46,720 nt of DNA from Geobacter sp. (GTDB taxonomy: Bacteria; Desulfobacterota; Desulfuromonadia; Geobacterales; Geobacteraceae): NCBI GenBank assembly GCA_003499925.1, contig DNRQ01000179.1, positions 19,676 to 66,395 of the forward strand, written 5' to 3'. Positions 28,688 to 35,984 of the stretch are shown in pieces. The notes under the pieces are model-generated. The model made no database searches and had not been told where the DNA came from. It saw only the letters and a list, made by a program, of their open reading frames with translations. Within the stretch, counting starts at the first letter, position 1; each line of letters begins with the position of its first letter. The position numbers and the translations under genes were made by a program.

Positions 28688-28975
28688 ATGTACCACAAAG
28701 ATGATCAAGGTAAAAAATCGCTCCTCAGCAGCATCTTCAGGGCGGAGACTCTGATATTCTGCATCGGTGTCGCTTGCGTGGTTTATGGTGTCGCAAACGG
28801 CATCAATGTGATGCCGTTATTCTTCGGGATGTGCATCGTGCTTGGCAGCGTGTTTCTTCATTTCGTCAGGAAGAAGGACTGGGACGCGCACTGGGCCGAG
28901 CATGACCGGATCAACAAGGCGCACGAACAGAGAATGGCCGATGAGAGGGAAAAGAAGGACGAAGCATTGAAGTGA
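28688..28975 (+). CDS. Small membrane protein of unknown function
   Basis: This 95-residue protein has two hydrophobic segments (LIFCIGVACVVYGVANGI and PLFFGMCIVLGSVFLHFV) and a highly charged cytoplasmic tail rich in Glu, Lys and Asp. AAGGGGAAAAG precedes the ATG. It may be co-transcribed with ppiC, 45 bp upstream, and is followed by a strong terminator. Confidence 0.65.
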   Translation: MYHKDDQGKKSLLSSIFRAETLIFCIGVACVVYGVANGINVMPLFFGMCIVLGSVFLHFVRKKDWDAHWAEHDRINKAHEQRMADEREKKDEALK

Positions 28976-28988
28976 TGATGAAGGCTGA

Positions 28989-29020
28989 AAAGGCGGGGGA
29001 AGCTTTCCCCGCCTTTGTTT
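28989..29020 (+). terminator. Rho-independent terminator after the ppiC unit
   Basis: AAAGGCGGGG pairs with CCCCGCCTTT around a short loop, followed by GTTT. It is placed 14 bp after the small membrane protein gene. Confidence 0.75.
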
Positions 29021-29044
29021 ATGAGGGCTGGTGATCAGGTGATT

Positions 29045-29142
29045 AAGAAAAGTTCCCCTTTGAAAAGGGGGTGGCTATTGCATTCAAGCAAAGCGTTCGG
29101 GCCATTTCCTGGACCAGATCGATCAACGCACGTCTCAGCCAT
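29045..29142 (-). pseudogene. Probable stump of a RelE/ParE-type toxin
   Basis: Directly after the antitoxin stop, one minus-strand frame reads RWLRRALIDLVQEMA, which resembles the first helix of RelE/ParE toxins. It then runs into a CCCCTTTTCAAAGGGG repeat and stops after about 34 codons. A normal toxin needs about 90-100 residues, so it appears to have been lost or replaced by the repeat. No proper start codon is left in this frame. The match is short. Confidence 0.4.
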
Positions 29143-29391
29143 CTAACGCGCAACCTTAGCCCTCACACTGGCCACCACTTCTTCGTGATCCACCCATTCA
29201 GCATCAGGCGAGTCGGCTTCTGCCAACGCATCTTCGATGCCCTTGATCTGCCATTCATTCACATCTAGGTACTGATCCAAGGCTTCTTCGACCACAAAGG
29301 ATTTTGTTCTACGAGTAGCGAGGGCAATGGCATCCAGTCGTTTTCTCGTGGCAGGTTTGACTCGAACCGTTATGCTGGCGCTCTTTTCCAT
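29143..29391 (-). CDS. Ribbon-helix-helix antitoxin, apparently orphaned
   Basis: This 82-residue protein starts with a ribbon-helix-helix strand and helices (SASITVRVKPATRKRLDAIALATRRTKSF) and ends in an acidic tail typical of RelB/ParD-like antitoxins. ATG 29391 follows GGAGG by eight bases; longer readings lack a ribosome-binding site. No full toxin follows, only a possible stump. It may be a solitary DNA-binding repressor now, or may buffer a related toxin elsewhere. Confidence 0.8.
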   Translation of the reverse strand: MEKSASITVRVKPATRKRLDAIALATRRTKSFVVEEALDQYLDVNEWQIKGIEDALAEADSPDAEWVDHEEVVASVRAKVAR

Positions 29392-29415
29392 AGCGAAACC
29401 TCCGTGTAAGAGAGA

Positions 29416-29444
29416 ACTGTAAGACAATGAGGCACAATCGTCAA
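29416..29444 (-). promoter_or_regulatory. Promoter of the orphan antitoxin
   Basis: On the minus strand TTGACG and TACAGT are 17 bp apart, 25 bp before the antitoxin ATG. This is a good sigma-70 match. Confidence 0.5.
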
Positions 29445-29516
29445 TAGGTATCATCAAAGGGAGATGGTAGGCTGCAGCGCTATCCCCTCGAAATATTCAC
29501 ACCCGGCAGCCAACCT

Positions 29517-29870
29517 CTAGCCGACGTCTAGCACCAACCGGACAGCACGGTTGATCTGCTGCAACTCTCCGTCCTCGACGCTCCCCAACTTCCGTACCAG
29601 CCGTTCCTTCGCGACGGTCAGCAGCTGTTCGCACTTGATGAATGAGGCATCTGTAAGCCCGTTGCGACGGTTGGGCTTGATGGCGACATGAAAGGGAACC
29701 GGTTTCCCCTTGGTGCTGACCGCCAAGACGATGGTGTTCGGGTATCCCGCATTACTGTTGGCGGCATCTGTCTGGATGATCAGGGCTGGACGAAAGCCGG
29801 CCTGTTCGGAGCCGCGGGCGGGGGACCAGTCGAGGAGCCAGATTTCTCCCCGTTTCGGCAGCTTATTCAT
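29517..29870 (-). CDS. MazF/PemK-family toxin, second pair
   Basis: This 117-residue endoribonuclease-type toxin has KRGEIWLLDWSPARGSEQAGFRPALIIQ at the N-terminus, then TIVLAVSTKGKPVPFHVAI and SFIKCEQLLTV, which follow the MazF fold order. It is distinct from the first MazF in sequence. Its start overlaps the antitoxin end by eight bases. Confidence 0.92.
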   Translation of the reverse strand: MNKLPKRGEIWLLDWSPARGSEQAGFRPALIIQTDAANSNAGYPNTIVLAVSTKGKPVPFHVAIKPNRRNGLTDASFIKCEQLLTVAKERLVRKLGSVEDGELQQINRAVRLVLDVG

Positions 29871-30108
29871 GACGTTCGATTACCTCACGCTGGGCGGATA
29901 CGGCAAACCCGACATCCGCCGAGTCGTGGTCCTCTCCCGCCTGCGAGAAGGCGTCGTAGAGTGAATTCTGCTCTTCCTTTTTCAATACATCGGCAAGAAC
30001 CCCCTGAACAAATCCGGTAAACGACGTATGCCGTGCTCGGGCGATTTCCTTAATGCGTGAGTACATTTCCTCTTCCAGTCGAAGCGTACAGGGTACAGTG
30101 TTTCTCAT
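29863..30108 (-). CDS. Ribbon-helix-helix antitoxin of the second MazF pair
   Basis: This 81-residue protein starts with a ribbon-helix-helix DNA-binding segment (TVPCTLRLEEEMYSRIKEIARARHTS) and ends in an acidic toxin-binding tail. GGAG precedes the ATG. A 15-bp perfect palindrome lies over its promoter, consistent with autorepression by the toxin-antitoxin complex. Confidence 0.85.
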   Translation of the reverse strand: MRNTVPCTLRLEEEMYSRIKEIARARHTSFTGFVQGVLADVLKKEEQNSLYDAFSQAGEDHDSADVGFAVSAQREVIERHE

Positions 30109-30131
30109 GATGGAGATCTCCGTATTCTGTT

Positions 30132-30169
30132 TATGATGTCATCATAGTACATCACAAAGTGGCTGCAAA
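30132..30169 (-). promoter_or_regulatory. Promoter with palindromic operator of the second MazF pair
   Basis: TTTGCA and TATGAT are 17 bp apart on the minus strand. The -10 is part of a perfect palindrome, TATGATG-N-CATCATA (30132-30146), a likely antitoxin operator. Confidence 0.55.
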
Positions 30170-30245
30170 CCAGTATTTATCCATCAGAACCGAACTTTTA
30201 GAGATCCGGGTTGAACAGCAACCGAGGGAATGAATCAAGATTATG

Positions 30246-30273
30246 TTGAAAGTGTGACCAATTTCGTGATAGT
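30246..30273 (+). promoter_or_regulatory. Candidate promoter for the Hsp70 operon
   Basis: TTGAAA and GATAGT are separated by 16 bp, 87 bp before the GrpE-like start. The TTGAAA resembles the -35 of heat-shock (sigma-32) promoters, but no CCCCAT-type -10 follows, so sigma-70 is more likely. Nothing else is visible in the 30170-30360 spacer. Confidence 0.35.
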
Positions 30274-30360
30274 TTCCGTTTCTTTGGGAAGATCCGGTAG
30301 GGTTATGGATCATTTTCTTCACGTTAGTCAGGTTAATCTCTCTACAACAGGTGATACGGA

Positions 30361-30927
30361 ATGAGCATCGGCGACAGCGTCAGAAATTGGATTTGGAAGG
30401 GAGCTGAACCGCATCTTGAAAACCTGGCGGGAGTCGGAGCGAAGCTGGAGGGTGAACTCAACGACCTGAAAAAGCTGATGCGCCGCCAAGGCATCCAGCA
30501 GGAATCCCTGGTCCGCGAAATATCCGATAAGATCGACGCGCAGGCCGCCACGGATAAAGGGGCGCAACAGGATCTCCCTGCGCCCCCCCTCACCGAGCTT
30601 GCCGATTCGTTTTTTCATCTGGAAGCCGTTCTGGTTAGTTTGGGAGCCGCGGCCGACACCCTCTCCGCCTTGAACATGGTTTGGGAAAAGCTTGCCGATG
30701 TCTGCGACCAGGCCGGCATGGAGATCATCCGCGAAAGCGGTGTTCCCTACGACAGCAGGTTGCACGAAGCGCTGAACCGCGCGCCGCTTGGCGACCATCC
30801 CGTCGTCATGCATGTGTCGGCGCCCGGCTTCATTCACCGGGGGCGGGTCATCCGGCCGGCCCGAGTCGTCCTTTCCGATGACGCAAATTTACAGGCCCTT
30901 GCGGCCAAAAGCGAGCAATGCATATGA
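30361..30927 (+). CDS. GrpE-like nucleotide-exchange factor
   Basis: This 188-residue protein has a long helical N-terminal part and a C-terminal GrpE-type beta head (about 115-173). The head contains GVPYDSRLHEALNRAP and GRVIRPARVVLSD, matching the GrpE signature (DP-LHEAL and GDRVLRPARV). GrpE releases ADP from Hsp70. The N-terminal half is unlike housekeeping GrpE. AGGTGA precedes the ATG. It is the first of four genes joined by ATGA overlaps, so it should serve the Hsp70 encoded next rather than the housekeeping DnaK, which is not in this window. Confidence 0.85.
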   Translation: MSIGDSVRNWIWKGAEPHLENLAGVGAKLEGELNDLKKLMRRQGIQQESLVREISDKIDAQAATDKGAQQDLPAPPLTELADSFFHLEAVLVSLGAAADTLSALNMVWEKLADVCDQAGMEIIRESGVPYDSRLHEALNRAPLGDHPVVMHVSAPGFIHRGRVIRPARVVLSDDANLQALAAKSEQCI

Positions 30928-32648
30928 ACGAGACATCTTTATTCGGAATCGACCTGGGGACGACCAACTCCTGCATCGCGCTCATCCGCAACGGGGCGCC
31001 CGAGGTGCTTGCCATAGAGGAGGGATCGGGCATCGTCCCGTCCGTGGTGAGCCTCGATGCGGCGACCGGCGTCTTCATCGTGGGGCGGCGCGCCAAGAAC
31101 CGGCTTTCCGCATATCCCGAACTTACGGTCCGCTCGGTGAAACGCCGGATGGGGCAGGACGAACGACTCCTGCTGGGGACCGAGGCGCTGCTTCCCGAGG
31201 AGGTATCGGCCCGCATCCTCGGCTATCTGGCGCACGAGGCGGAGCAGGTGTCAGGAATAAAGGTGAAAAAGGTCGTCATCACGGTTCCCGCCTTTTTCAA
31301 TGACGCCCAGCGCCGTGCCACCATCAGGGCCGGAGAGCTGGCCGGGTTGGAGGTGGTGCGGATCGTAAACGAGCCGACAGCGGCCTCGCTTGTCTACCAG
31401 TATGCGGACGACGGCGAACCGGCGCCCGATTCTCCCTACGTGCTGGTATACGATCTGGGTGGCGGCACCTTCGACGTCTCGATCCTGAAGCTCAATGGCG
31501 ATATCCGCGAGGTGCTCGCTTCCTGCGGCGACACGGCGCTTGGGGGAGACGACTTCGACGAGAGACTTGCCGACCACCTTGCCCGGCACCTTACCGACAG
31601 CTCCGGCTTCGATGCCAGGGACGGCGGCCAGGGCCTCCGCACCAGGCTCGGCGACATCGCCGAAAAGGTCAAGATACGGCTTTCCGACGAGAGCGTCGTT
31701 CGGGTCGCGGAGGTCGGCCTTCAGGTCCATAACGGCAGGCCGCTCAATCTCGATCTGGAAATAGACCGCCGGGAGTACGAGGCGATGATAGGCGACCTCG
31801 TCGACCGCACCCTCGACAAGGTCAAGGAGGCGCTTCACGAGGCGTCGTTGAACATCGACGACATCGGCCGGGTCATCCTGGTCGGGGGCGCCACCAAAAC
31901 CCCGCTGGTCATGGAGTCCCTTTCCGAACTCTTCGACACCCCCATCACCCACTCCGTCGATCCCGATCTCTGCGTAGCCCTGGGCGCTTCCGTGCAACAC
32001 GGCCTCATCGCCGGCGAACCCCTGGGGCGGATTCTTCTGGATGTGACGGCACATTCCCTGGGCATCAGGACCATCGACGAGATCGACTACGAGACCGGCG
32101 AGGCGGACTATTTCTCCGCCATAATCCGCCGCAACACGCGCATACCGGCCCGTAAATCGGAGATGTACCACAGCTCGCACGATAATCAAAGGGAGGTCGA
32201 GATAGAGGTTTTCCAGGGTGAAAGCCACTCCTGCAAGGAGAACAGCCTGATCGGGTCGTTCACGTTCGATCTGAAGCCCGCGCCGGAGGGATCCCCGGTC
32301 ATCGCCGAGCTCTCCTACGACCGCGACGGGATCATCCATGTCGTCGTGGAGCAAAAGGGATACGGCAACCGGCGGGAGGTGACCATGGATGCCCGCTCCT
32401 GTTCCGCCGAGGGCGAAGAGCTCCCCGTCGAGTTGGACCGTGAGGTGGTCAACTACATGGTCCAGAAGGCGCGCCGGCTTGCGGCCGGCGCCGGTCTCCC
32501 CGAGGGGTTGCGTCACCGGCTGGAAACGGCGGTTGCGGCGTACGCGGCAGCGCTCGGCGGCCAGGTCGACGACGCCCGGGTCGACGACCTTGAGGATGCG
32601 CTTCTGGAGGTGATGGATGAGGCCGAGGAAAAGGCGGCGCAGGCATGA
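30924..32648 (+). CDS. Short Hsp70-family chaperone (non-canonical DnaK-like)
   Basis: This 574-residue Hsp70 has an intact ATPase domain: GIDLGTTNS (8-16), VPAFFNDAQR (121-130), EPTAA (150-154), YDLGGGTFD (176-184) and LVGGATKTPL (319-328). A linker (ILLDVTAHSLG, about 370-380) leads to the beta substrate-binding domain (to about 490). The helical lid is shortened compared with the roughly 638 residues of DnaK, and the end is acidic. ATG 30924 overlaps the GrpE-like stop; ATG 30918 is two codons upstream. The length is closer to HscC than to DnaK. It probably serves a specialised client with the two proteins that follow. Confidence 0.94.
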   Translation: MNETSLFGIDLGTTNSCIALIRNGAPEVLAIEEGSGIVPSVVSLDAATGVFIVGRRAKNRLSAYPELTVRSVKRRMGQDERLLLGTEALLPEEVSARILGYLAHEAEQVSGIKVKKVVITVPAFFNDAQRRATIRAGELAGLEVVRIVNEPTAASLVYQYADDGEPAPDSPYVLVYDLGGGTFDVSILKLNGDIREVLASCGDTALGGDDFDERLADHLARHLTDSSGFDARDGGQGLRTRLGDIAEKVKIRLSDESVVRVAEVGLQVHNGRPLNLDLEIDRREYEAMIGDLVDRTLDKVKEALHEASLNIDDIGRVILVGGATKTPLVMESLSELFDTPITHSVDPDLCVALGASVQHGLIAGEPLGRILLDVTAHSLGIRTIDEIDYETGEADYFSAIIRRNTRIPARKSEMYHSSHDNQREVEIEVFQGESHSCKENSLIGSFTFDLKPAPEGSPVIAELSYDRDGIIHVVVEQKGYGNRREVTMDARSCSAEGEELPVELDREVVNYMVQKARRLAAGAGLPEGLRHRLETAVAAYAAALGGQVDDARVDDLEDALLEVMDEAEEKAAQA

Positions 32649-34675
32649 ACCGGGGCCAGGTAAAAAGGATTCGCAAGGAGCTCGACCGGCTGAGAAAGAG
32701 CGGCAGGGAGTGGGGGGCCCTGGCAACGCTGGCGCGAGAGTCCGCAGTGGAGGAATTTCGAGCCGAGTGGGACGACATCTGGCGCGGCTTGGCCCGCCAT
32801 GCGCTCAGGACGTCGGCCGGAGTGGAGGAGTTTCTGCTGCGGGTCGGGGAGTTCGACGCGCGCCCCGAGACGGCCGACATCGGTTTTCTGATCACGGTCG
32901 GGGAGTATCTCGACGGGCGCGATGTCCGGGGGGCCCTTGATTCCGTTGCCGGGCTTTCCGCGCCGGCCGAAACGCTTCGGCGCGAACTGCTGCGACAAAA
33001 GCCGGCCGCGCCGGTCGGCGGCAAAAAGGAGCGCAATCTGCTGGAACGCTTCGCCGCGACCCCGGAAGCGGTGCTTCAGAAGGATTACCGCCAGCTGGGA
33101 GCGCTGTTTTCGGCCCCCGAAATTCCCTGCGCATACGCCAAGGCGTGCGAAACCCTCGAAGCAGTGCTGGGCGATGCGCGCAAGCTCAACAGCGCGCCGG
33201 CCGTGAAAAAGGGGATAAACGGGGTCCACGGGGCGGATCTGCGCAGGATAGACTCGGCCCAACATCAGGCGGCCTCCCGTATACCTCCCGCGCTCTTCAG
33301 GGTGCTGGTCGCTCCGGTGCTGGCGCAGGTCTGCGCCGCCGTCGGACGGGTTGCCCGGGGCAGCGCCGACCATGGGGCGCGCCTGGCGCTCGCCGCTCCG
33401 CTTTGCATGGAGATGCTGGCCGGGTCCTCCTGGGACGGGCTCCGAAAGAAATTCCAGCTCGAAGCGGCGCATGCGCTGGCCGCGGCCGATCGAGCCGAGT
33501 TGCGGAGAAGCGCACGGGTTGCGACCTTCGAGGAACGACTCTCGCTGATAAACAAGCTGTCGCGCCTCTTGTCGTCGCAACAGGAGCTGGATCAGGATCT
33601 GCAGGACACGCTGGTCATCCTGTACCAGGAGGTGTTCAAGGAGCTTGCCAAGCGGCGGGCGACGCTTCCCGAGCGCGAGCAACGCAGGGTGGCCGCGGTT
33701 TTCGGGCCGGTGCTGGAGAAGCATATCGGGCTTCTCTGCGGCGGAGGCGAGGATCTCCCCTTCTTGCTGGACGACGCCGCAGCAGCCGGCTGTCTGTACC
33801 CCTCAGCGGCGCTTCTGCAGACCTTTTTCGCCGTCATGTTGCGGGACCGCTCCATGATCGCCCATGCCCGAGGCATGCTGAAGCTACTCCCCCCGATTCA
33901 GGAGAACGGCGTTCGGGAATTATTCGCCGAATATCATATGTTCCTGAGCGATGATCTCAAATCCGTGAAGGGGATGCTCGATATCTGCCGGGAATGCGGC
34001 CATCGACTGGACGGTTTCGTGGCCCTGGGGCTGGGCACGTCGCTCATGTCGCTTCTGGTCATGAATACCATGGTGGGCGGCTCGAAACGGCGCGGAATCC
34101 CGGGTTTGTTCCTGGACGAGATGACGGAGGACGGCTCGCGTAGCTGCAAAAAGCTGATCAAGGGGCTGGCTGCCTTCGCCGGAAATCCGGAATTCGCCTT
34201 TCCCGTCGGATTGGCCAAGGGATTTCCTTCCGGAAGGATAACCGGGGACGAATTCAGGCAACTCCTGGAGGAGCGGCTCGAGGCGGACCATCCCGTTGAA
34301 AAGGTCATGGATGACGCCGTCGTCATGCTGATGACGATAGAGAGCTTTTCCGGGGCCTCAGGGCTTGGCCTTCCCTTCGGGAATTGTTTCGGGGCGGACT
34401 CCTTGCGGCAGGAGCTGCTCAAAGGCGCCCTGCAGGCGCTATGCGGCAAAAAGGAGCGGCTGGCCCGCTTTAGCACCGACTCGCTTGCCAGGCTCTTTGC
34501 GATAATAGGCAAATACGGCGACGGCCGCGACCTGGATCGCCCGTTGCTCCTTATCAGCAATGCCGCAGTTTCCCGCATGCAGGCCGGCGACGAAGCGGCG
34601 GGGGATCTGCATAATGCGATTCTGGAGATCATTGCCAGGAACCACAAGCCGGCAGGGAAGGGGAGGCGACGATGA
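32645..34675 (+). CDS. 676-residue protein of unknown family in the Hsp70 operon
   Basis: I do not recognise this protein. It has no signal peptide or clear membrane helix and appears almost entirely alpha-helical. It has a basic N-terminus (RGQVKRIRKELDRLRKSGREW) and many alanine/leucine-rich amphipathic stretches (LALAAPLCMEMLAG, ALLQTFFAVMLRD), with scattered cysteines. Helical-repeat or scaffold architecture is likely. A glycine-rich part near 475-515 (LGTSLMSLLVMNTMVGG, RRGIPGLFLDEM) breaks the pattern. It begins in an ATGA overlap with the Hsp70 gene and ends in one with the J-like gene. This argues for a fixed ratio with the chaperone, as client, adaptor or scaffold. Confidence 0.8.
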   Translation: MNRGQVKRIRKELDRLRKSGREWGALATLARESAVEEFRAEWDDIWRGLARHALRTSAGVEEFLLRVGEFDARPETADIGFLITVGEYLDGRDVRGALDSVAGLSAPAETLRRELLRQKPAAPVGGKKERNLLERFAATPEAVLQKDYRQLGALFSAPEIPCAYAKACETLEAVLGDARKLNSAPAVKKGINGVHGADLRRIDSAQHQAASRIPPALFRVLVAPVLAQVCAAVGRVARGSADHGARLALAAPLCMEMLAGSSWDGLRKKFQLEAAHALAAADRAELRRSARVATFEERLSLINKLSRLLSSQQELDQDLQDTLVILYQEVFKELAKRRATLPEREQRRVAAVFGPVLEKHIGLLCGGGEDLPFLLDDAAAAGCLYPSAALLQTFFAVMLRDRSMIAHARGMLKLLPPIQENGVRELFAEYHMFLSDDLKSVKGMLDICRECGHRLDGFVALGLGTSLMSLLVMNTMVGGSKRRGIPGLFLDEMTEDGSRSCKKLIKGLAAFAGNPEFAFPVGLAKGFPSGRITGDEFRQLLEERLEADHPVEKVMDDAVVMLMTIESFSGASGLGLPFGNCFGADSLRQELLKGALQALCGKKERLARFSTDSLARLFAIIGKYGDGRDLDRPLLLISNAAVSRMQAGDEAAGDLHNAILEIIARNHKPAGKGRRR

Positions 34676-35010
34676 CCAGGCAGGATGCCTTGAATGAGCT
34701 GAATCTGTCCGAGAAGGCGGGGAGCGAGGATATAGAGAACGCCTATCGCCGTATGGTGCGCCGTTATCCCCCCGAGTTCAACCCGGAGCGTTTCCAAAAG
34801 ATCGACGAGGCCTACCGGTTTCTCAGCTCCTTTTCCGACATGATAGAGCGTTTGCTCTCTCCCGCCGCGGGTTCCGGCGTTTCGGCGGCGGAGCTCCAAT
34901 TCTCGGCGGCGCTGCCGCCGGAAGCCGTTGACGAAGCGCTTGCCGGCCTCGCGCGGGCGGCCCGGGTCGCGTCCCTTTGGCCCAAAGGAGAGCCGGCGAG
35001 GAAGAAGTGA
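34672..35010 (+). CDS. J-domain-like protein lacking the HPD motif
   Basis: This 112-residue protein has a J-domain layout in residues 1-55. Helix II reads DIENAYRRMVRRY, then comes the loop, and helix III reads ERFQKIDEAYRFLSS, matching the familiar KF-EI-EAY-VLS pattern. The loop that should contain HPD reads PPE (residues 33-35 in YPPEFNP). HPD is needed for J-proteins to stimulate Hsp70 ATPase, so this protein probably binds without normal stimulation, or uses a modified mechanism. Non-HPD J-like proteins such as Pam16 act as regulators. The C-terminal half is alanine-rich and unassigned. It is the last gene of the operon. Confidence 0.8.
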   Translation: MTRQDALNELNLSEKAGSEDIENAYRRMVRRYPPEFNPERFQKIDEAYRFLSSFSDMIERLLSPAAGSGVSAAELQFSAALPPEAVDEALAGLARAARVASLWPKGEPARKK

Positions 35011-35145
35011 GCCGTGGTCGGTATGGAATACACCATCGAAACCGAAGTTGATGCATGAGTGCCGGCCCATGCACACCGGTTTGAAACCTGCTGGCCTTTG
35101 ATCCACCTCATTCAAACCACAACTCAAGAAACCGACGCAATGAAC

Positions 35146-35262
35146 AAGTTCCCATGCGCCTCTATCATCATGTGGAATAAAGAGCACTCCTTGATAGTCA
35201 GATGCCTCGTCCTTGCCGTGGACCACAAATACACGCCGCGCGCCTTCTGGTGACGGTAGATA
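35146..35262 (-). pseudogene. Internally deleted remnant of a TIR-like nucleotide-binding protein
   Basis: The minus strand encodes ARRVFVVHGKDEA, the start of the TIR-like domain found in predicted nucleotide-binding proteins. It is joined in frame directly to SDYQGVLFIPHDDRGAWEL, which normally lies near the C-terminus of the same family. The middle of the domain, well over 80 residues, is missing. There is no start codon context or ribosome-binding site. Related domains occur in antiphage signalling effectors. Confidence 0.55.
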
Positions 35263-35318
35263 CTTTGGCTAAAGAGTTGAGGGATGTTGGATTGCCCGTC
35301 GATCTTAATTGTGTGTAA
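35250..35318 (+). pseudogene. Inverted C-terminal scrap of the same TIR-like family
   Basis: On the plus strand LAKELRDVGLPVDLNCV, ending at a stop codon, resembles the usual final residues of the TIR-like protein whose other pieces lie on the minus strand next to it. It is only about 20 residues long, so the match is tentative. Confidence 0.35.
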
Positions 35319-35390
35319 GGGTCAGATTTAACAAGATAAGACTGCGAAGTTATTCACAAATGATTTTCAGCGCAGTAGTCAAGGATAGTA

Positions 35391-35669
35391 ATGAAAGGTG
35401 CAAACGTCGCGATTACAACACCTGGGATACAACGGATTCTTAAAATACTTCTTCGTGCATATTCAGCAATCGCTTTTTCAATAGTCATTCCCCTTAGGGC
35501 TTTTTTTATATTTGGAATGGCTTTGATGCTAATGCCTCTTCAGTCGAAATATCTTTCGTTGTTAATGGTCTTCAGGCTGTAACAGATATCGAAATTAAAG
35601 ACAATGGCGATGGAATTGCCTTAGAAGAAATAAATTCTCGATTTATGGAAGACAGGGAGTATTTCTAGA
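35391..35669 (+). pseudogene. Frameshifted fragment of a GHKL (Hsp90-like) ATPase
   Basis: Starting at 35391, one frame reads TPGIQRILK and then YSAIAF. After a T7 run near 35506-35512 the family-like reading continues in another frame as IWNGFDANASSVEISF and then DIEIKDNGDGIALEE. It stops after about 16 more codons. These are the N-box and the DNGDGI motif of GHKL ATPases. The rest of the protein is absent. It lies in DNA of lower GC than its surroundings, suggesting transfer and decay. Confidence 0.6.
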
Positions 35670-35707
35670 AGGGGTAATAAGTCTCTCTGAAAGCCAATGT
35701 TGCCCGT

Positions 35708-35983
35708 TTAATTGAAAGGCTGAGGCTTGAGCCGGTGATCCTCCTTTTGATCAGGTGACCGCAGGCCTCTGCCGGTATGCGTTGGGTCAAAGGTTGGAAG
35801 CGCAAGCGTAACATCCTCAGCCAATCCGGCTTCCGGTAGCTGAGCTTTCAGCCAATCTCGGACTGATAAACACCACTTTCTGGCCTTTTTCGCGCCGCTG
35901 CGGCGTGTATTGACGAGATCCTCTCCCTCGCTCAGCAGGGCTTCAAAACTGGCTTTTACTTCGCTTGAAGCTGTGGATTCCAT
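35708..35983 (-). CDS. Hypothetical 91-residue protein downstream of the DUF4276 remnant
   Basis: I do not recognise it. It begins one base after the stop of the DUF4276 remnant and so belongs to the ATPase transcript. The N-terminal 70 residues look like a real protein (SEVKASFEALLSEGEDLVNTRR, ARKWCLSVRDWLKAQLPEAG). The last 20 (SPDQKEDHRLKPQPFN) look like read-through into other sequence, so it may be truncated. Confidence 0.45.
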   Translation of the reverse strand: MESTASSEVKASFEALLSEGEDLVNTRRSGAKKARKWCLSVRDWLKAQLPEAGLAEDVTLALPTFDPTHTGRGLRSPDQKEDHRLKPQPFN

Positions 35984-35984
35984 G

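Noticed and set aside
30246..30273. Heat-shock (sigma-32) promoter for the Hsp70 operon
   Set aside because: The TTGAAA fits, but no CCCCAT-like -10 is found at the right distance, so it is recorded only as a weak sigma-70 candidate.
30924..32648. Housekeeping dnaK
   Set aside because: The protein is about 60 residues shorter, has a diverged linker and shortened lid, and its operon lacks a normal dnaJ. The housekeeping copy must be elsewhere.
33934..35226. A 430-codon minus-strand open frame opposite the Hsp70 operon
   Set aside because: Most of it is a shadow of the 676-residue protein and J-like genes. Only its first 30 or so codons are meaningful, and they are recorded as the TIR-like remnant.
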